This document shows positions 1 to 11,166 of a stretch of DNA of 64,000 bases, in pieces. The notes below the pieces were generated by a model. The model was not told the origin of the DNA and did not search any database. It saw only the letters and a list, made by a program, of their open reading frames with translations. The stretch spans positions 16,715,922 through 16,779,921 of the forward strand of contig OY821518.1 in assembly GCA_963682025.1 (NCBI GenBank). The letters are read 5' to 3'. Made by a program: the position numbers and the translations under genes. This DNA comes from Cordilura impudica (Eukaryota; Arthropoda; Insecta; Diptera; Scathophagidae). The stretch's first letter is position 1. Every line of letters starts with the position of its first letter.

Positions 1-925
1 ATAAAATATTAAAAATGAAAAATAAAAAATGAAAAACGTGAAATGAAAAACGAAAAATAAAAAAAATGGCAAATGAAAAATGATAAATTAAAAAAAAAAA
101 AATGAAAAATGAAAAATTGAAAATGAAAAATAAAAAATTAAAAATGAAAAATAAAAAATATAAATGAAAAAAAAAGAAAAATGAAAAATAAAAAATATAA
201 AATGAACAATCAAAAAACCGAAATGAAAAATAAAAAAATTAAAAATAAAAAATGAAAACAAAAAATAAAAAATTAAAAATAAAAAATGAAAATAAAAAAT
301 TGAAAATGAAAAATAAAAAATTGAAAATGAAAAATAAAAAATTAAAAATAAAAATGAAAAATTAAAAAAAAATGAAAAATGAAAAATAAATATAAATTGA
401 AAAAAAAAGAAAAATGAAAAATTAAAATTGAAAAAAAAATAATGAACAATCAAGAAAGAGAAATAAAAAATAAAAAATAAAAAATGAAAAATAAAAAATT
501 GAAAATGAAAAATAAAAATTAAAAATAAAAAAAAAAAATGAAAAATGAAAAACAAAAAATAAAAAATGAAAAATAAAAAATTGAAAATGAAAAATAAAAA
601 AATTAAAAATAAAATGAAAAATAAAAAATGAAGAATAAGAAATGAAAAATAAAAAAATTAAATATGAAAACTAAAAATGACAAATAAAAAATATAAAATG
701 AACAATCAAAAATGCAAAATATAAAATGAAAAATTAAAAATAAAAAACTAAAAATGAAAAATAAAAAATGAAAAATAAAAATAAGAAATGAAAGATAAAA
801 AATAAAAAAAAATAAAATATGAAAAATGAAAAATGAAAATAAAAAATGAAACACGAAAAAAAATCAAAAATTAAAAATAAAAAATGAAAAACGAAAAATG
901 AAAAATAAAAAATGAAAAATTAACT
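1..925. repeat. A-rich minisatellite array (AAAAATG-type)
   Basis: Degenerate tandem array of short units such as GAAAAATAAAAAAT and AAAAATGAAAAATG, continuous from the left edge. Both strands stay open by chance, giving apparent Phe/Ile/His-rich proteins on the minus strand that are artefacts. The same kind of array recurs at 4085-4655, 38590-41040, 45120-45600 and 45742-45990. Here it is joined on the right to the non-repetitive arm of the interspersed element described at 926-1088. Confidence 0.9.
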
Positions 926-1088
926 AGTTTAAATAAAAAATAAAAATAAATATTTTTATATTAACCGAGCTCCTGTAGTTGTTTGCTATAAGTGATACAT
1001 AGATGACGCTGTTTGTTTGATTTTAAAAAAGTGCCACAAAAAATCTTTAATTACTAGATGTTTACATATCTCGCCTGTGATCGGACTC
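926..1088 (-). mobile_element. Terminal arm of the array-bearing interspersed element
   Basis: This non-repetitive arm also occurs at 4655-4785, 14624-14760 and 44962-45125. It carries the motifs AGTGATACATAGATGA, a ctcctgtagttgtttgct box, GATGTTTACATATC and a terminal TGTGATCGGACTCAC. In the full copy at 44962-45740 the same arm precedes the minisatellite. The array at 1-925 is therefore probably the inside of one such element whose other end is beyond the window edge. Confidence 0.7.
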
Positions 1089-1794
1089 ACTCAATAATTT
1101 TTGCTAATTAAGTGCAAAGTTTTACCACAAGAAAAAAAAACTACAAATTTCAAGAATATTTTTTGGTTGTTTGTTCTAAAATCAAAACTTTTTTTAAATG
1201 GAAGCTTCAACTTCCGGTATTGGACTACCTTCTTGATAATTTTTTTTTTAGAAAAATGTAAAAATATTTTTAAATTTTTTTTGAATATTATCCAAAAAAT
1301 GGGTATTTTTGAAATACATATAGAGTTTCAAAGTGTTATTGGGTGAGATTGGTTAAAACTGTTTGCATATAGGGTTTCAGCTTGTGGATTAAAAAAAAAA
1401 ACATTTTGCGTATATTTGCAATTACGCAAAATATTTAACTTTCTTATAAAAATCCCCAGTTACAAATCAAAATATGCTGCAAACGCAATAGCTAACACTT
1501 GTTCATTGTCTTGTTTCTTAGTTTGTTTTATCTTTCTTTTCGTTACTGTGATTTTTGTTACTGGTGTTGTAAATATGTATATAATTTATATATAAATATA
1601 AATATACTATATCAACAACTTATTTTAATGATCATGTATATTAGAGTGGGACGAAAGTGAAACAACAATGATAACACAAATTGTAGAAAACTCTTTAAAT
1701 TGCAATAAAAGTTTCCGGTTTGCGAAAAATTCATCGTCTAAACACAAATGCATTATCTTTAATAAAAATCACTACTTTTAATTTATTCTCCAAA
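1089..1794. other. No recognisable gene
   Basis: AT-rich sequence with T and A runs. An 81-codon open frame at 1101-1346 has no recognisable motif and the composition of the surrounding DNA. I see nothing else to annotate. Confidence 0.5.
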
Positions 1795-2561
1795 TTGAAG
1801 AAAGCAGTAAGTTTGGTTTATCTATCCTTCATGTCCCTATACGATTTTTTGAATGTCTTCTTCACTTATCCTACAAACTTCCAATAAAAAAATGGCAGGC
1901 TAGATCAGATAATGATAAGAAAATTATTTCAGCTACAAAATTACGGATTCAGAAAGAGTTTAGAGAGAAAACTGGACTGATATTTGACCAACCGAAGCCA
2001 AGCTTTGGAAAATCTAACGATGGCAACACTGCCAGATGTCGTTGTTTCTGCACAAATTACAGAAGTGGACAAAGAATTGATCGAACGAATGTAGCGATAC
2101 TTATTGTTGTATCCTGGACATGAGATTCAAGTTGAAAAGTTTAGAAACTTTACTCACAACACGGCCAGACATTTCATTAAGCTCTACCCATGGTTTTATA
2201 TGCTTCCCACATTACATAAGTTCTTTATTCACGGGCCAGAAATAGTATCACAATTGGTCAACTATATTAGGAAGCTCAAGAAGCTCGTAACAAAGATTTT
2301 AAAAATTATAGAGAACACTATGCGCGTAAATGCAGTCGGGAGAAATCAAATGAAGACATATTTAATAGGTTCCTACTTAGTTCACATCCATTACTTACCG
2401 CCAAAAGTAAAAGTTTTCAGAAAAAAATTCATCATATACCACAGATGGCACTAGATTTAATAATTTTGTCAAACGCAACAGGTGAAGAAGAGGTTAATGA
2501 TGATAAATATGAAGATGATGACTATGAAAGTGATGATGGTTATGATGAGTGTGAAATATGA
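1795..2561 (+). pseudogene. Transib transposase remnant (RAG1-like), C-terminal half
   Basis: Translating across frames gives FGLSILHVPIRFFECLLHLS, YKLPIKKW, FREKTGLIFD and SNDGNTAR. These follow in order the same blocks of the two better Transib transposases in this window (LSVLHARIRIFETILHLAYK; FGNTNDGNTSRRFF at 60 kb). After at least one frameshift come an HKF-IHGPEI block (RAG1 zinc-binding His region) and IGQL-EAQEARNKDF. The latter contains the Glu equivalent to RAG1 E962, at codon 2280-2282. A TAG lies in frame at 2268-2270, and the frame ends in an Asp/Glu-rich tail with a stop at 2559-2561. The part holding the two catalytic Asp residues is missing upstream, so this is a dead fragment. 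No terminal repeat was found. Confidence 0.8.
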
Positions 2562-2913
2562 TGTAATGGTGATTACAAGAATGAAAATTTTGTTGATATG
2601 GAACATAATTATTGAAAAAAAAAAAGAAATAAAAATTCAATTACTTGATATTAAATATAGTAATATAGTATAATATAAAAAACATGTTTATTTGCTTATT
2701 TGTTTTTTTTTATTTAATAGAGCATTAAGTACCCTGTAGTTTGCAATTTGATTCATAAATTCATCTCTTTAGAATTCAAAGTTACACCAAAAATTGTGAA
2801 TCAAAATAATTTGTTCCGAAAAACAAAAAAAAAAAAAAAACGATTGACAGGCTTAAAAAAATTTGAAAAATAATTTTTTTCCCAAATGGTAGTTTTTAAT
2901 GTATTAATAATAA
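2562..2913. other. No recognisable gene
   Basis: AT-rich spacer between the Transib remnant and the Helitron. It may include the lost 3' end of the Transib, but no terminal repeat can be seen. Confidence 0.5.
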
Positions 2914-3279
2914 CTAGCAGATTACAGCTCTCAAAATTCGAGTGCAAATTCTAGGCAAGTTTATTTGTCAACTTAGCCAATTCACAAACCAACACTTTTT
3001 TGGTTTATTATTATTGTGAATGAAGATAACAAACTCATTAACAAACTCATTAACAAATTTAATAAACACACACATAGCATATGTATCGTTATGTATGTGT
3101 TAGTAGCAACTTTAAATGCAATTTACTCAAAATAAAGGAAAAAATTTTAAAATTTGTAAATCTGATGAACAGCTAAAAAGAAATACCTTTCAAATAACAT
3201 ACGTTTAGTCAAAATCGGGATAAAACGGTAGAACAAAACATCGATAACAAGTAATCGCCTGGCCTATTAATATTATAGA
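2914..3279 (-). mobile_element. Non-autonomous Helitron, copy H1
   Basis: On the minus strand the copy starts TCTATAATATTAATAGGC after an A. It ends with the hairpin CTCGAA-(T)-TTCGAG class motif (degenerate here), about 12 nt, then CTAG before a T. These are the canonical Helitron signs: 5' TC, 3' hairpin plus CTRR, and insertion between A and T. About 366 bp with no ORF. Sister copies are at 6374-6689, 13031-13449, 15445-15820, 18376-18735 and 44441-44802. Confidence 0.85.
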
Positions 3280-3717
3280 TTTGTAAATTTCGGCTTCCCT
3301 GAATTAATCCTCATTTTGACTATCATTCAACCCACTGTGCGACCGTCAATAACAATTGGATCATAAAATTAAAAACTCTTTTATTAATTTAAAAATTTTT
3401 ATGCTTTATTTATTTACAAAAGGTACAAAAAAATAATAAAACATAAAGGTATTAATTTTTATATTGTTGACAAAACATTGGAAACCTTTACTATACAATA
3501 ATTGAAAACTTTCCCAACTATTTTTGGTTTGAATATTTCGTTGGGTATCTATTATTTTTTAGTACTACTTCATTACGCCGAGTCATGGAGTCAATTAATT
3601 GAAATTTTTTGCCACTCTAAATTAACTGCCTCTATAAGATCTGTCTAGTTTGTGAATTTAGAGTCCATATTTTTCGATCTACAATTTCCTATAGATTTCC
3701 TATGGGATTGAGATCTT

Positions 3718-3897
3718 GGGCCAAATCACCGCATTCATTAACGAAATTTTTCGATCGAAATTATTTTTTTACTTTTCAAAATAAAATACTGAGAATAGTT
3801 TTTCTCTGCCATGCTTAACTAATTATGGCCCGTAGGTAAGAGTAAATGTGAAATTTCGATTGATTTTACTTGATATCGAATACGGTGATTTGGCCCC
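3718..3897. mobile_element. MITE with GGGGCCAAATCACCG ends
   Basis: The ends are GGGCCAAATCACCGCATTC and CGAATACGGTGATTTGGCCC, which are inverted repeats. A second copy is at 10434-10667. The flanks rejoin into Tc1-like sequence (gagatct ... tgattgga, compare 61080-61100), so this is an insertion into the Tc1 remnant. No ORF. The superfamily is not identified. Confidence 0.75.
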
Positions 3898-3971
3898 TGG
3901 TGATTGGACTAGCCACTTCAAAACACTAACTGCATTTGGTTTCAATATTTTGTTGGGTATCCATTATTTTT

Positions 3972-4785
3972 GATGTGTAAACATATGTATATACGTGCGG
4001 GAGGTAAAAATCTATTTCACAATACAATCACAAAAGCAGCGTAAGACAAAAGACGTAAAACAAAATCGGTGTGACTTATTTGTCGCTGTTGAAAAATAAA
4101 AAATGGAAAATGAAAAATAAAAGATTAAAAATGAAAAATAAAAAATGAAAAATAAAAATTGAAAAATAAAAATTGAAAAATGTAAAATAAAAAATGGAAA
4201 ATGAAAAATAAAAAATTAAAAAAAAAAAGAAAAATGAAAAATAAAAATTGAAAAATGTAAAATAAAAAATGGAAAATGAAAAAAAAAAAAATGAAAAAAA
4301 AAAATGAAAAATGAAAAATGAAAAATAAAAAATGAAAAATAAAAAATGAAAAATGAAAAATAGAAAATGCAAAATGAAAAGTAAGAAATGAAAAATAAGA
4401 AATAAAAAATTAAAAATTAAAAACGTGAAATGAAAAACTAAAAATGAGAAATAAAAAATAAAAAATTTAAAATAAAAAATCAAAAATAAAAATTAAAAAT
4501 AAAAAATTAAAAACATAAAATGAAATTTAAAATGAAAATGAAAAATAAGAAATGAAAAATAAAAAATGAGATGTGAAAAATGAAAACGAAAAATAAAAAT
4601 AAAAAATAAAAAATGAAAAACGAAAAACACAAATTTAAAATTAAAAATTTACTAGTTGAAATAATAAAAAATATTTTTATATTAGCGGAGCCCCTGCAGT
4701 TGTTTGCTGCAAGTGATACATAGATGATGATTTCTGTTTGTTTTTAAAAAATTGCATAAAAAATCTTTAAAAATCTTTTTTATTA
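3972..4785. mobile_element. Array-bearing interspersed element, copy b
   Basis: It starts at GATGTGTAAACAT, followed by a box found in every copy (caatacaatcacaaaagcag, then aaaatcggtgtgactta). The A-rich array follows at 4085-4655, then the second arm (gcggagcccctgcagttgtt, agtgatacatagatgatg). It sits inside the Tc1 remnant T1. Confidence 0.7.
4085..4655. repeat. A-rich minisatellite inside copy b
   Basis: Degenerate GAAAAATAAAAAATG units. The 135-codon minus-strand open frame across it is compositional, not a gene. Confidence 0.85.
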
Positions 4786-4794
4786 TTGCTTCAC

Positions 4795-5400
4795 AACGCC
4801 GAGGCATTGGACTAACCACTCCAAAATACTAACTGCATTAAGTTGCAGCCATTCGGTTACGCCCTTGAAGGTGTGTTTTGGGTCATTTTCATGTTGGAAC
4901 TTCCAGACCAGGGCAATTAATATTCAAGTTAGAATATTATAGATTTGTAAAAATATTCAAGTCAGAATATTAATTGCTTGGCCCGAAAAGCAACCCCATA
5001 TTATAATATTGCCACCGCCAAACTTAACGGTTGTATTTGCATATTTTGGGTCTGGTCTTTTCCCCTTTGGTCGTCGTACAAATGTTCATCCACTGTCACT
5101 CTTAAACAGTATTCCAATACCGCCTTGACCAGTTCATGTGTTCTTTAGCTGAATTTGTGTGAGTGAGACGATTTTTCTCTGATATCAGAGGTTTCTTCAC
5201 AGGACCGTAACAAGATCAGCCTCAATTGCTCGTCGGAAAACAGATCGAGCTCATATTTTTAGTTTCAGATTATTAATGACTTTTTTAAGAAGCATTTTCG
5301 GAAATATTTTAAACTCTCTTGCTAATAAATTATCCCGTCTTTGTGTCGTTTTACGTGGCCTGCCGCTTAAATATTGAGTCATCACGATATTTCTTGATAA
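4795..5400 (-). pseudogene. Tc1-like transposase remnant
   Basis: The minus strand reads GRPRKTTQRRDNLLAREFKI (linker after the paired-like DNA-binding region), then after several stops KSDSGWTFVRRPKGKRPDP, FGGGNIIIWGCFSG and NDPKHTFKGVTEWLQLN. These are Tc1-family blocks, including the second catalytic Asp in the NDPKHT motif. The SPDLNPIE-type block with the catalytic Glu is lost near the inserted element. Multiple stops make it non-functional. The duplicated cluster aatattcaagt(c/t)agaatatta near 4920-4975 is a small internal rearrangement. Confidence 0.75.
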
Positions 5401-5405
5401 TTTTT

Positions 5406-5634
5406 GATGTGTAAACATCTATGCGCTCAGGGGGCTAAAAATCTATTTCACAATACAATCACAGAAACAGCGTAAGGGAAAATCGGTGTGAGGTATATGT
5501 AAGTGTATTGGTACAAAGGATATGATTAAAATTTATTTAGCTGATTCAAAAACCAACAGAAAGCGCCATGAATGTCTGCAAACAATTGATGTGTAAATGG
5601 ATGTTTACACATCTCACCTGTGATCGGACTCACA
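5406..5634. mobile_element. Short, array-free member of the array-bearing family
   Basis: It starts GATGTGTAAACATCTATGCG, has the cacaatacaatcacagaaac and aaaatcggtgtgag boxes, and ends GATGTTTACACATC then TGTGATCGGACTCACA. Both arms are present and the A-rich array is absent. It is inserted in the Tc1 remnant after ttcttgataattttt. Confidence 0.7.
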
Positions 5635-5690
5635 TAGTTTTTTTAAATTATAGATTTATTCATAGAATATTTCTCACATATTTTTTTCCT

Positions 5691-6940
5691 TAAGACCAGC
5701 ATTGGAAACCTTTACTACACACCCATTTTTGGTTTGAATATTTAGTTGGGTATCTATTATTTTTTATTATTGCTTCACAACTCCGATGCATGCAGACAAT
5801 TAAACTGTTAATGATCACATTTGCAATTTTTTTGCCACTCTGTATTAATTACCGCTATGAGAACTGATTGCTTGTGTAATTTCGAGTCCGTATTTTTCGA
5901 TTGAGAACTGATGATTGTTCTACAGTTGTTTCTTCACAGGACTCTAACAAGATCAGCCTCAATTGCTCAATTGAAAACAGATCGTGCTCACATTTTTAGT
6001 TTGAGACTATTAAGAAGCATTTTAAGAAGCATTTTTGAATATTTTTTTTAGCTCTCTTGCTATTGAATTATCTTGTCTTTGACTCGTTTTATGGGACCTG
6101 TGCCTAAATGTTGAGTCGTTACCGATAATCATGATAATTTTTAAAATTATAGATTTATTCTTGGAATATTTCTCACAAATTTTATTTTGCATAAGGCCAG
6201 TAGTAGTAAAATCATCTATTATTCTGATTATTAACTATTCACAAAACTTCATTCTTGCCATTATTTTATAATAATTATAAGATTAAAACATATCAGACTC
6301 TATAAATATTTTAGTAACGCTTGAGATTTTATATACTTTCATTCATACCATCTTATATCTTTATTGTTTTAATTAATAGGCTAGGCGATTTTTTGTGACC
6401 GATGTTTTGTTCTACCGTTTTATTGCCGTTTTGCAGATTTACAGATTTTAAAATTTTTTCCTTTATTTTGAGTAAATTGCATTTGAAATTGCTACTAACA
6501 CATACATAAAATTATACAATGCTATATGTGTGTTTATTAAATTTGTTAATGTGTTTGTAAAAAAAGTAACTTTGTTTTTTTGTGTTGATTTCTGAATTGG
6601 CTATTGGCATATCTTTAGGGTCTTTATTTAATGAAAAAATAAAATTTCCTAGAATTTGCACTCTAATTTCGAGGGCTGGAATCTGCTAGTCTTTATTGTT
6701 TTAATAAACTCTAGTACAGAAGTATATAAATTTCCATTATTTTGTCATCAATATCGTTTACCTATATCTTTTTGATTTGTATTTCTTGTAACAAAATCGT
6801 TATCTTTCGATAGAGAATAAACCAAAGATTGATTTCGCAAAAAAATAATTTTACAATTTAACGCCAAATTATTAAAAATTAAAATTGGCAAATTTAGAAT
6901 TTTTTAAAAGTTTCCAACATATTGCCACCTATTGTACGTT
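5691..6940 (-). mobile_element. Tc1-like element remnant T2
   Basis: Collinear with T1 and with the 60.9-61.8 kb remnant (cattggaaacctttacta at the left; aaattggcaaatttagaatt and ccaacatattgccacc at the right). It has a large internal deletion in the transposase region. A Helitron copy (6374-6689) sits in its 5' part between two perfect 16-bp direct repeats. The corresponding unoccupied sequence at about 61545-61575 has a single copy. Confidence 0.65.
6374..6689 (+). mobile_element. 5'-truncated Helitron copy H2 with flanking 16-bp repeats
   Basis: The 3' end is canonical: a TTTCGAGGGCTGG hairpin remnant followed by CTAG at 6686-6689. The 5' end lacks the usual TCTATAATAT and begins at TAATAGGCTAGGCG. 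The segment is bracketed by TCTTTATTGTTTTAAT at 6358-6373 and 6690-6705, identical in 16 of 16 bases. Helitrons normally make no target duplication. Confidence 0.8.
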
Positions 6941-8036
6941 ACAGTTCGTATCGAATGTGATTACTATATGAATATTAGGTCAAAAATAGCCCCTTAATAC
7001 CATATTTTTTGCACAAGCCAAATTTGAGTGAATTTTATATTTTTGTTTGTCAAATTGTTATTTTGTCTTATATGGGAATTGTCCTACATTTTTTATTTAT
7101 GGAGTGATATATACAAATATCTCTACAAAATACAAAAAATATTTCAAAATTTGCTCACTGATTTTTATAAAAAAATTTATCAATATATTGTAATTTTTAA
7201 CTTACAACGATCTCATTTAATTTTTATAAATTACCCACGCGCTAGACAATTCAGCGATTTAAATCATTTTGTTTTTATTTTAAAAATGGTAATTTGTTGC
7301 ATATCTTAGGGAGATTCTGATTGAGTTTTATTTTTTCATATCGCAATGAAATATTCATCATACGCCAAAGGGGAGGATTTAACTGTTAAACTTTTTCGAC
7401 TCGAAAATAAATCACCATTAAAATAAATTGAAATAACATGATATACGAGTATTTTTGTGTTCATCATAAATCCGCAAGATAAACAGTTGTACATTTGTGT
7501 AGTACAACATCCGTCAAATACATGTGTAGAACACATACTTACATATACAATGTACTTGAATGTGCTCGTTAAAAATTTGCATTCGCATTTGGAAACCTGA
7601 AACGTATTATAAAGTGGGCTAGATAGATAGAAATAAAGAAAGAGTTTTATGTAATATGGCCAAATACAATGGCTGTAAAACAGTTGAAGCTCTCAAAAGT
7701 GGACGTATTTAATAAAAAAAAAAATTAAAAAAAGAAATAAAAAATATTCAATATTAAATTCAACATATTTTTATACAAGAATCCTTTTAAACATTGTAGA
7801 CTGAAAATCGGCCCAACAAAAATTTTTTTAATCATTTAAAATTTAATAAAAGGACTTTTTTGTACGATATAAAAAGAGCATATTTGGAATATTTGAAAAA
7901 TCTTCAAAAGAAAATTTGGAAAGTATGATACAACATTAATACAGAATAAATTTTTCCATTTTTTCTAATTTTATTTTACACATAACATATGGTCCTCAGA
8001 AACAATGGGGTCAACGCTATCTTAATAAAGTTGTGA
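6941..8036. other. No recognisable gene
   Basis: AT-rich DNA. A 93-codon frame at 7028-7309 and a 66-codon frame at 7336-7536 show no motif and are rich in Phe, Ile, Leu and Tyr as expected from base composition. I see no terminal repeats. Confidence 0.5.
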
Positions 8037-9775
8037 ACATTAGAGTGGCCCAAAATAAAAAAGTGTTCAAACTCTCGGTCTCAATCCCTAGAAATGTGTG
8101 AATAGCAAAAAAACTGAGAAATACAATATTTTGGGTCAATAAAAAAAACTAAAAAAACTAAGAGCTGCCTCAACGCGACTGAACATTTCAAGTGTATTTA
8201 TATGGGGAAAAATATGATTTTTTCAGATTTTACGAAAATTTCGTTCTATAATGTAATTTTCTCGATAAGTTGTATCAATCAATATCAGTACTAAATTATT
8301 TTTTCAAAAATCTATATAACTTCAAAATCGAATAAAAACTCGCCAAGCTATAAGAAATGCCCCAGACCTCTTTTGCGCCAAAAAACCCTAGGTCATGAAA
8401 AGTGATGAACATCTTTTCAACTTTAACAAATTGATTAAAGCCATAATTTTTTTTGGTCTCTATACCTATAAGTACTAAGTAAATTGTGCTATATGATGAT
8501 ATAATTTGATATGATTATAATTTGTCATTAACCCATTTGGACTTGGCGCCACAAATGACCCCAAGCTAGTATAAGACGATTAAGTAAAAATTCAAATATT
8601 TTGTAAATACTGCTGAATTTTGGATAATTTTAACCCTAGGAGCACATAAGGGTAAGCTTTCGTATAGTATAGCACAATTTTATTTCCCAACCCATAGTAA
8701 GTGTTTCATCTAGTTTACAATAACAATTAATTTTTTTTAATATTCCAAAATTCAAAGTTTGGCCTCGGCAAGGAATGGGTTAACGTTGTTCGATTTATTC
8801 CAAAGGTTTAGCATGAAAGGCTTGCACATTTGGTTATTATATTTTAAGCTTCACATCTAAAAATTCAACAGCACTTACAAAATATTTGAATTTTTTTGAA
8901 TAAATTGTCTTTTATTCGCTTGGGGTCAAATGTGACCCCAAGTCCAAAAGGGATAATGGGGTCATGTAATTTTTTTCCGAAACCCTAGGCTATTAAGATA
9001 AAATATAACATTTAAAAGTAGAAAACTGATGAATTTTTGATACAAAGTATTTAGAAAGAGTACATTTACAGAATATTTTACAAAAATCCCATTTTTCTCG
9101 AAATCCTCAAAAATAAAATCCTTGTCAAAAAAATTCTGGCACAGGAATTTACTTAAAAATTCACACAGTTAATCTTTAACATATATCTAACAAAACATTA
9201 AAGTGCCAGATCCATTTTTTGAAATTTTTTTTAAGAAAAATTTTTAAAACTTTGAAAAGGAGTTTTTAAAATTTTATCAAAAAAATTTTCCAATTTTGGT
9301 CTCATTTCGCAACAAGTTAACAACGTGTTAATAAAACAATACTTCATATCTGAGTAGTTATAGGTATAGAGGCAAAAAAAAAAAATTATGGCTTTAATCA
9401 ATTTGTTATAGTTGAAAAAATGTTCATCACATTTCATGAACTAGAGTTTTTTTTGGCACAAAAGTGGTCTGGGGCATTTCTTATTTCTTGGCGAGTTTTA
9501 TTCGATTTTGAAGCTATATAGGTTTTTGAAAAGACAATTTAGTACTGATATCGATTCATATAACAACTTGTCGAAAAAATTAAACTTATAGAACGAAATT
9601 TTCGTAAAATCTGAAAAAAGTCATATTTTCCCCATATAAACACACTTAAAATTTTCAGTCGCGTTGAGTCACCTCTAATTTTTTTTTTTTTGATTGAACC
9701 AAAACTTTGCACTTCTCAGTTTTTTTGCTATTAAATCATTAAATCATATTATTTTTTTTCAGACTATTTTGTACC
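8037..9775. mobile_element. Foldback-type element with ~380-bp inverted arms
   Basis: About 8101-8480 is repeated in inverted orientation at about 9347-9732. Shared blocks include AATAGCAAAAAAACTGAG, CTCAACGCGACTGAA, ATTTTCGTAAAATCTG-type sequence, aaatgccccagacc and CTCTATACCTATAA. The outer limits (gaacattagagtggcc at left) are approximate. No coding sequence lies between the arms. Instead the centre holds a separate MITE at 8532-8952. A 68-codon frame at 9231-9437 lies partly in an arm and is not supported as a gene. Confidence 0.75.
8532..8952. mobile_element. piggyBac-like MITE nested in the foldback
   Basis: About 95-bp inverted ends: CCCATTTGGACTTGG at the left and CCAAGTCCAAAAGGG at the right, both continuing into GACCCCAAG and AAATTCAAATATTTTGTAA. 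A TTAA precedes the left end (8528-8531) and ATAA, a likely decayed TTAA, follows the right end. TTAA duplications with CCC..GGG ends suggest a non-autonomous piggyBac-type element. Family assignment is inference. Confidence 0.65.
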
Positions 9776-10433
9776 TTTAGTATTTTGTTGGGTAGCCTTT
9801 TTGGTGGATTAATCTTCAAATAACGTACCGTTATTTTTCACTCAGAAAATATATTGGATGAAAAACCTAATTGTATGTCCAAAAGTGTATATAATTCTAT
9901 ACATGAACACATTTTTATTAGATTATCAAAGCTAATACCATAAAGTTGAATAGAAAAAGAAGAGATATGGTCATATCTTTTCAGACCATATACATAACGC
10001 ACAATATTAGTATAAAATTCGCATGAATTCCAAATATACTGACTGGCTAGAAATACACAGCTTTTTATTCAAAACACAAGCATCATATAGTAAAAATTGT
10101 TTTATTAAAGAGTGTCTATATAATGTGCATAAAAACACATAACTAAATGCTATTTCTGTTTATTTTTTTTACATATAGGGAATTCATAAGGTGTACTAAA
10201 GTTGTAGGTTGTAAAGAAATACAAGACGTCAAATAGTACATATATAAACAACCTGTCGTATAGTCATGTACTACAATCTGAAAAAAACCAAATAAAAGCA
10301 AAATAATTGTTGTTTTATACAAAACTTACTTCAATACAATTATTTCCTTCCATTTTTTTATTTATTTCTACCATTTTTTCCACAATATTTACATGAAACT
10401 TACCAAAAATATATGGAAGAAACAACAAAAGCT
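9776..10433. other. No recognisable gene
   Basis: AT-rich spacer with no motif, terminal repeat or long open frame that I can support. Confidence 0.5.
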
Positions 10434-10667
10434 GGGGCCAAATCACCGCGTTCGTTATCGAAATTTTTGGATCGAAATCGTTTCTTTATTTTCCAAAATA
10501 ACATACTAAGAATAATTTTACTCTTTCACAGTTAACGAGTTATGGCCCCTAGTTGAGAGTAAAAATTAGACGACGGCTGATGTTTATCCGTCTTCTTTAA
10601 ATAATAGATAAAAAAATATGAAATTTTGCTTGATTTTACTCGATATCGAATACGGTGATTTGACCCC
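10434..10667. mobile_element. MITE with GGGGCCAAATCACCG ends, second copy
   Basis: Starts GGGGCCAAATCACCGCGTTCG and ends CGAATACGGTGATTTGACCCC. Same family as 3718-3897 but with about 55 bp more in the middle (gacggctgatgtttatccgt). No ORF. Confidence 0.75.
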
Positions 10668-11166
10668 TGATTAAATAGTAAACAAAGAACAGCTGATCAC
10701 ATAGTACACCACAAAAACATACCTGCTAACGTTGTATTGTCGTATAATGTTTTTGTATATAAAATATCAACAACAACTATACAACTGTTGTATAATTTTA
10801 GCACATACGACACATACAACAGTTAGGACATCCTTGTGAATACCCTAATTGTCACAGCCATACTACCTATCGTCGTGTCGGGTTTGGCATTTGCTTTCGA
10901 TCAAAAAGGCCATACATAATATAAAATTCTGATATGATAACGACTATTTCAATATTTAAATTTTTTTCTTTCTGCTAAAGAACATGATTTTATAGAGTGC
11001 AAAAAGCATGTTATTGAAAAAAAATCACGTTATTGATGTTAACAGTACCAATGTTCGAGTTATAGAATGACGTTGTTATATTTGAAATTATATAAAATTT
11101 TAACACCATAATGAAATAAAACGAAAATGAAAAATTTTGGTATGCTATCAACGCTGTGACCTATAA
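10668..11166. other. No recognisable gene
   Basis: Contains a short palindrome, atacaactgttgtat, near 10790 and a partial inverted echo, acatacaacagttagg, near 10820. I see nothing else. Confidence 0.45.

Larger units (their letters stand above)
3461..5690 (-). mobile_element. Tc1-like element remnant T1, multiply interrupted
   Basis: The left end resembles the other Tc1 copies (tgttgacaaaacattggaaa). The sequence is collinear with the Tc1 remnants at 5691-6940 and 55330-61800. It is interrupted by a MITE (3718-3897) and by two members of the array-bearing element family (3972-4785 and 5406-5634). The transposase part lies at 4795-5400. Element limits are approximate. Confidence 0.7.

Noticed and set aside
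88..854. Open frames of 155 and 83 codons, Phe/Ile/His-rich, minus strand
   Set aside because: They translate a short A-rich tandem array that lacks stops in several frames. No motif or start context.
7028..7309. 93-codon frame
   Set aside because: Composition equals that of the AT-rich surroundings. No signal, domain or homologous motif.
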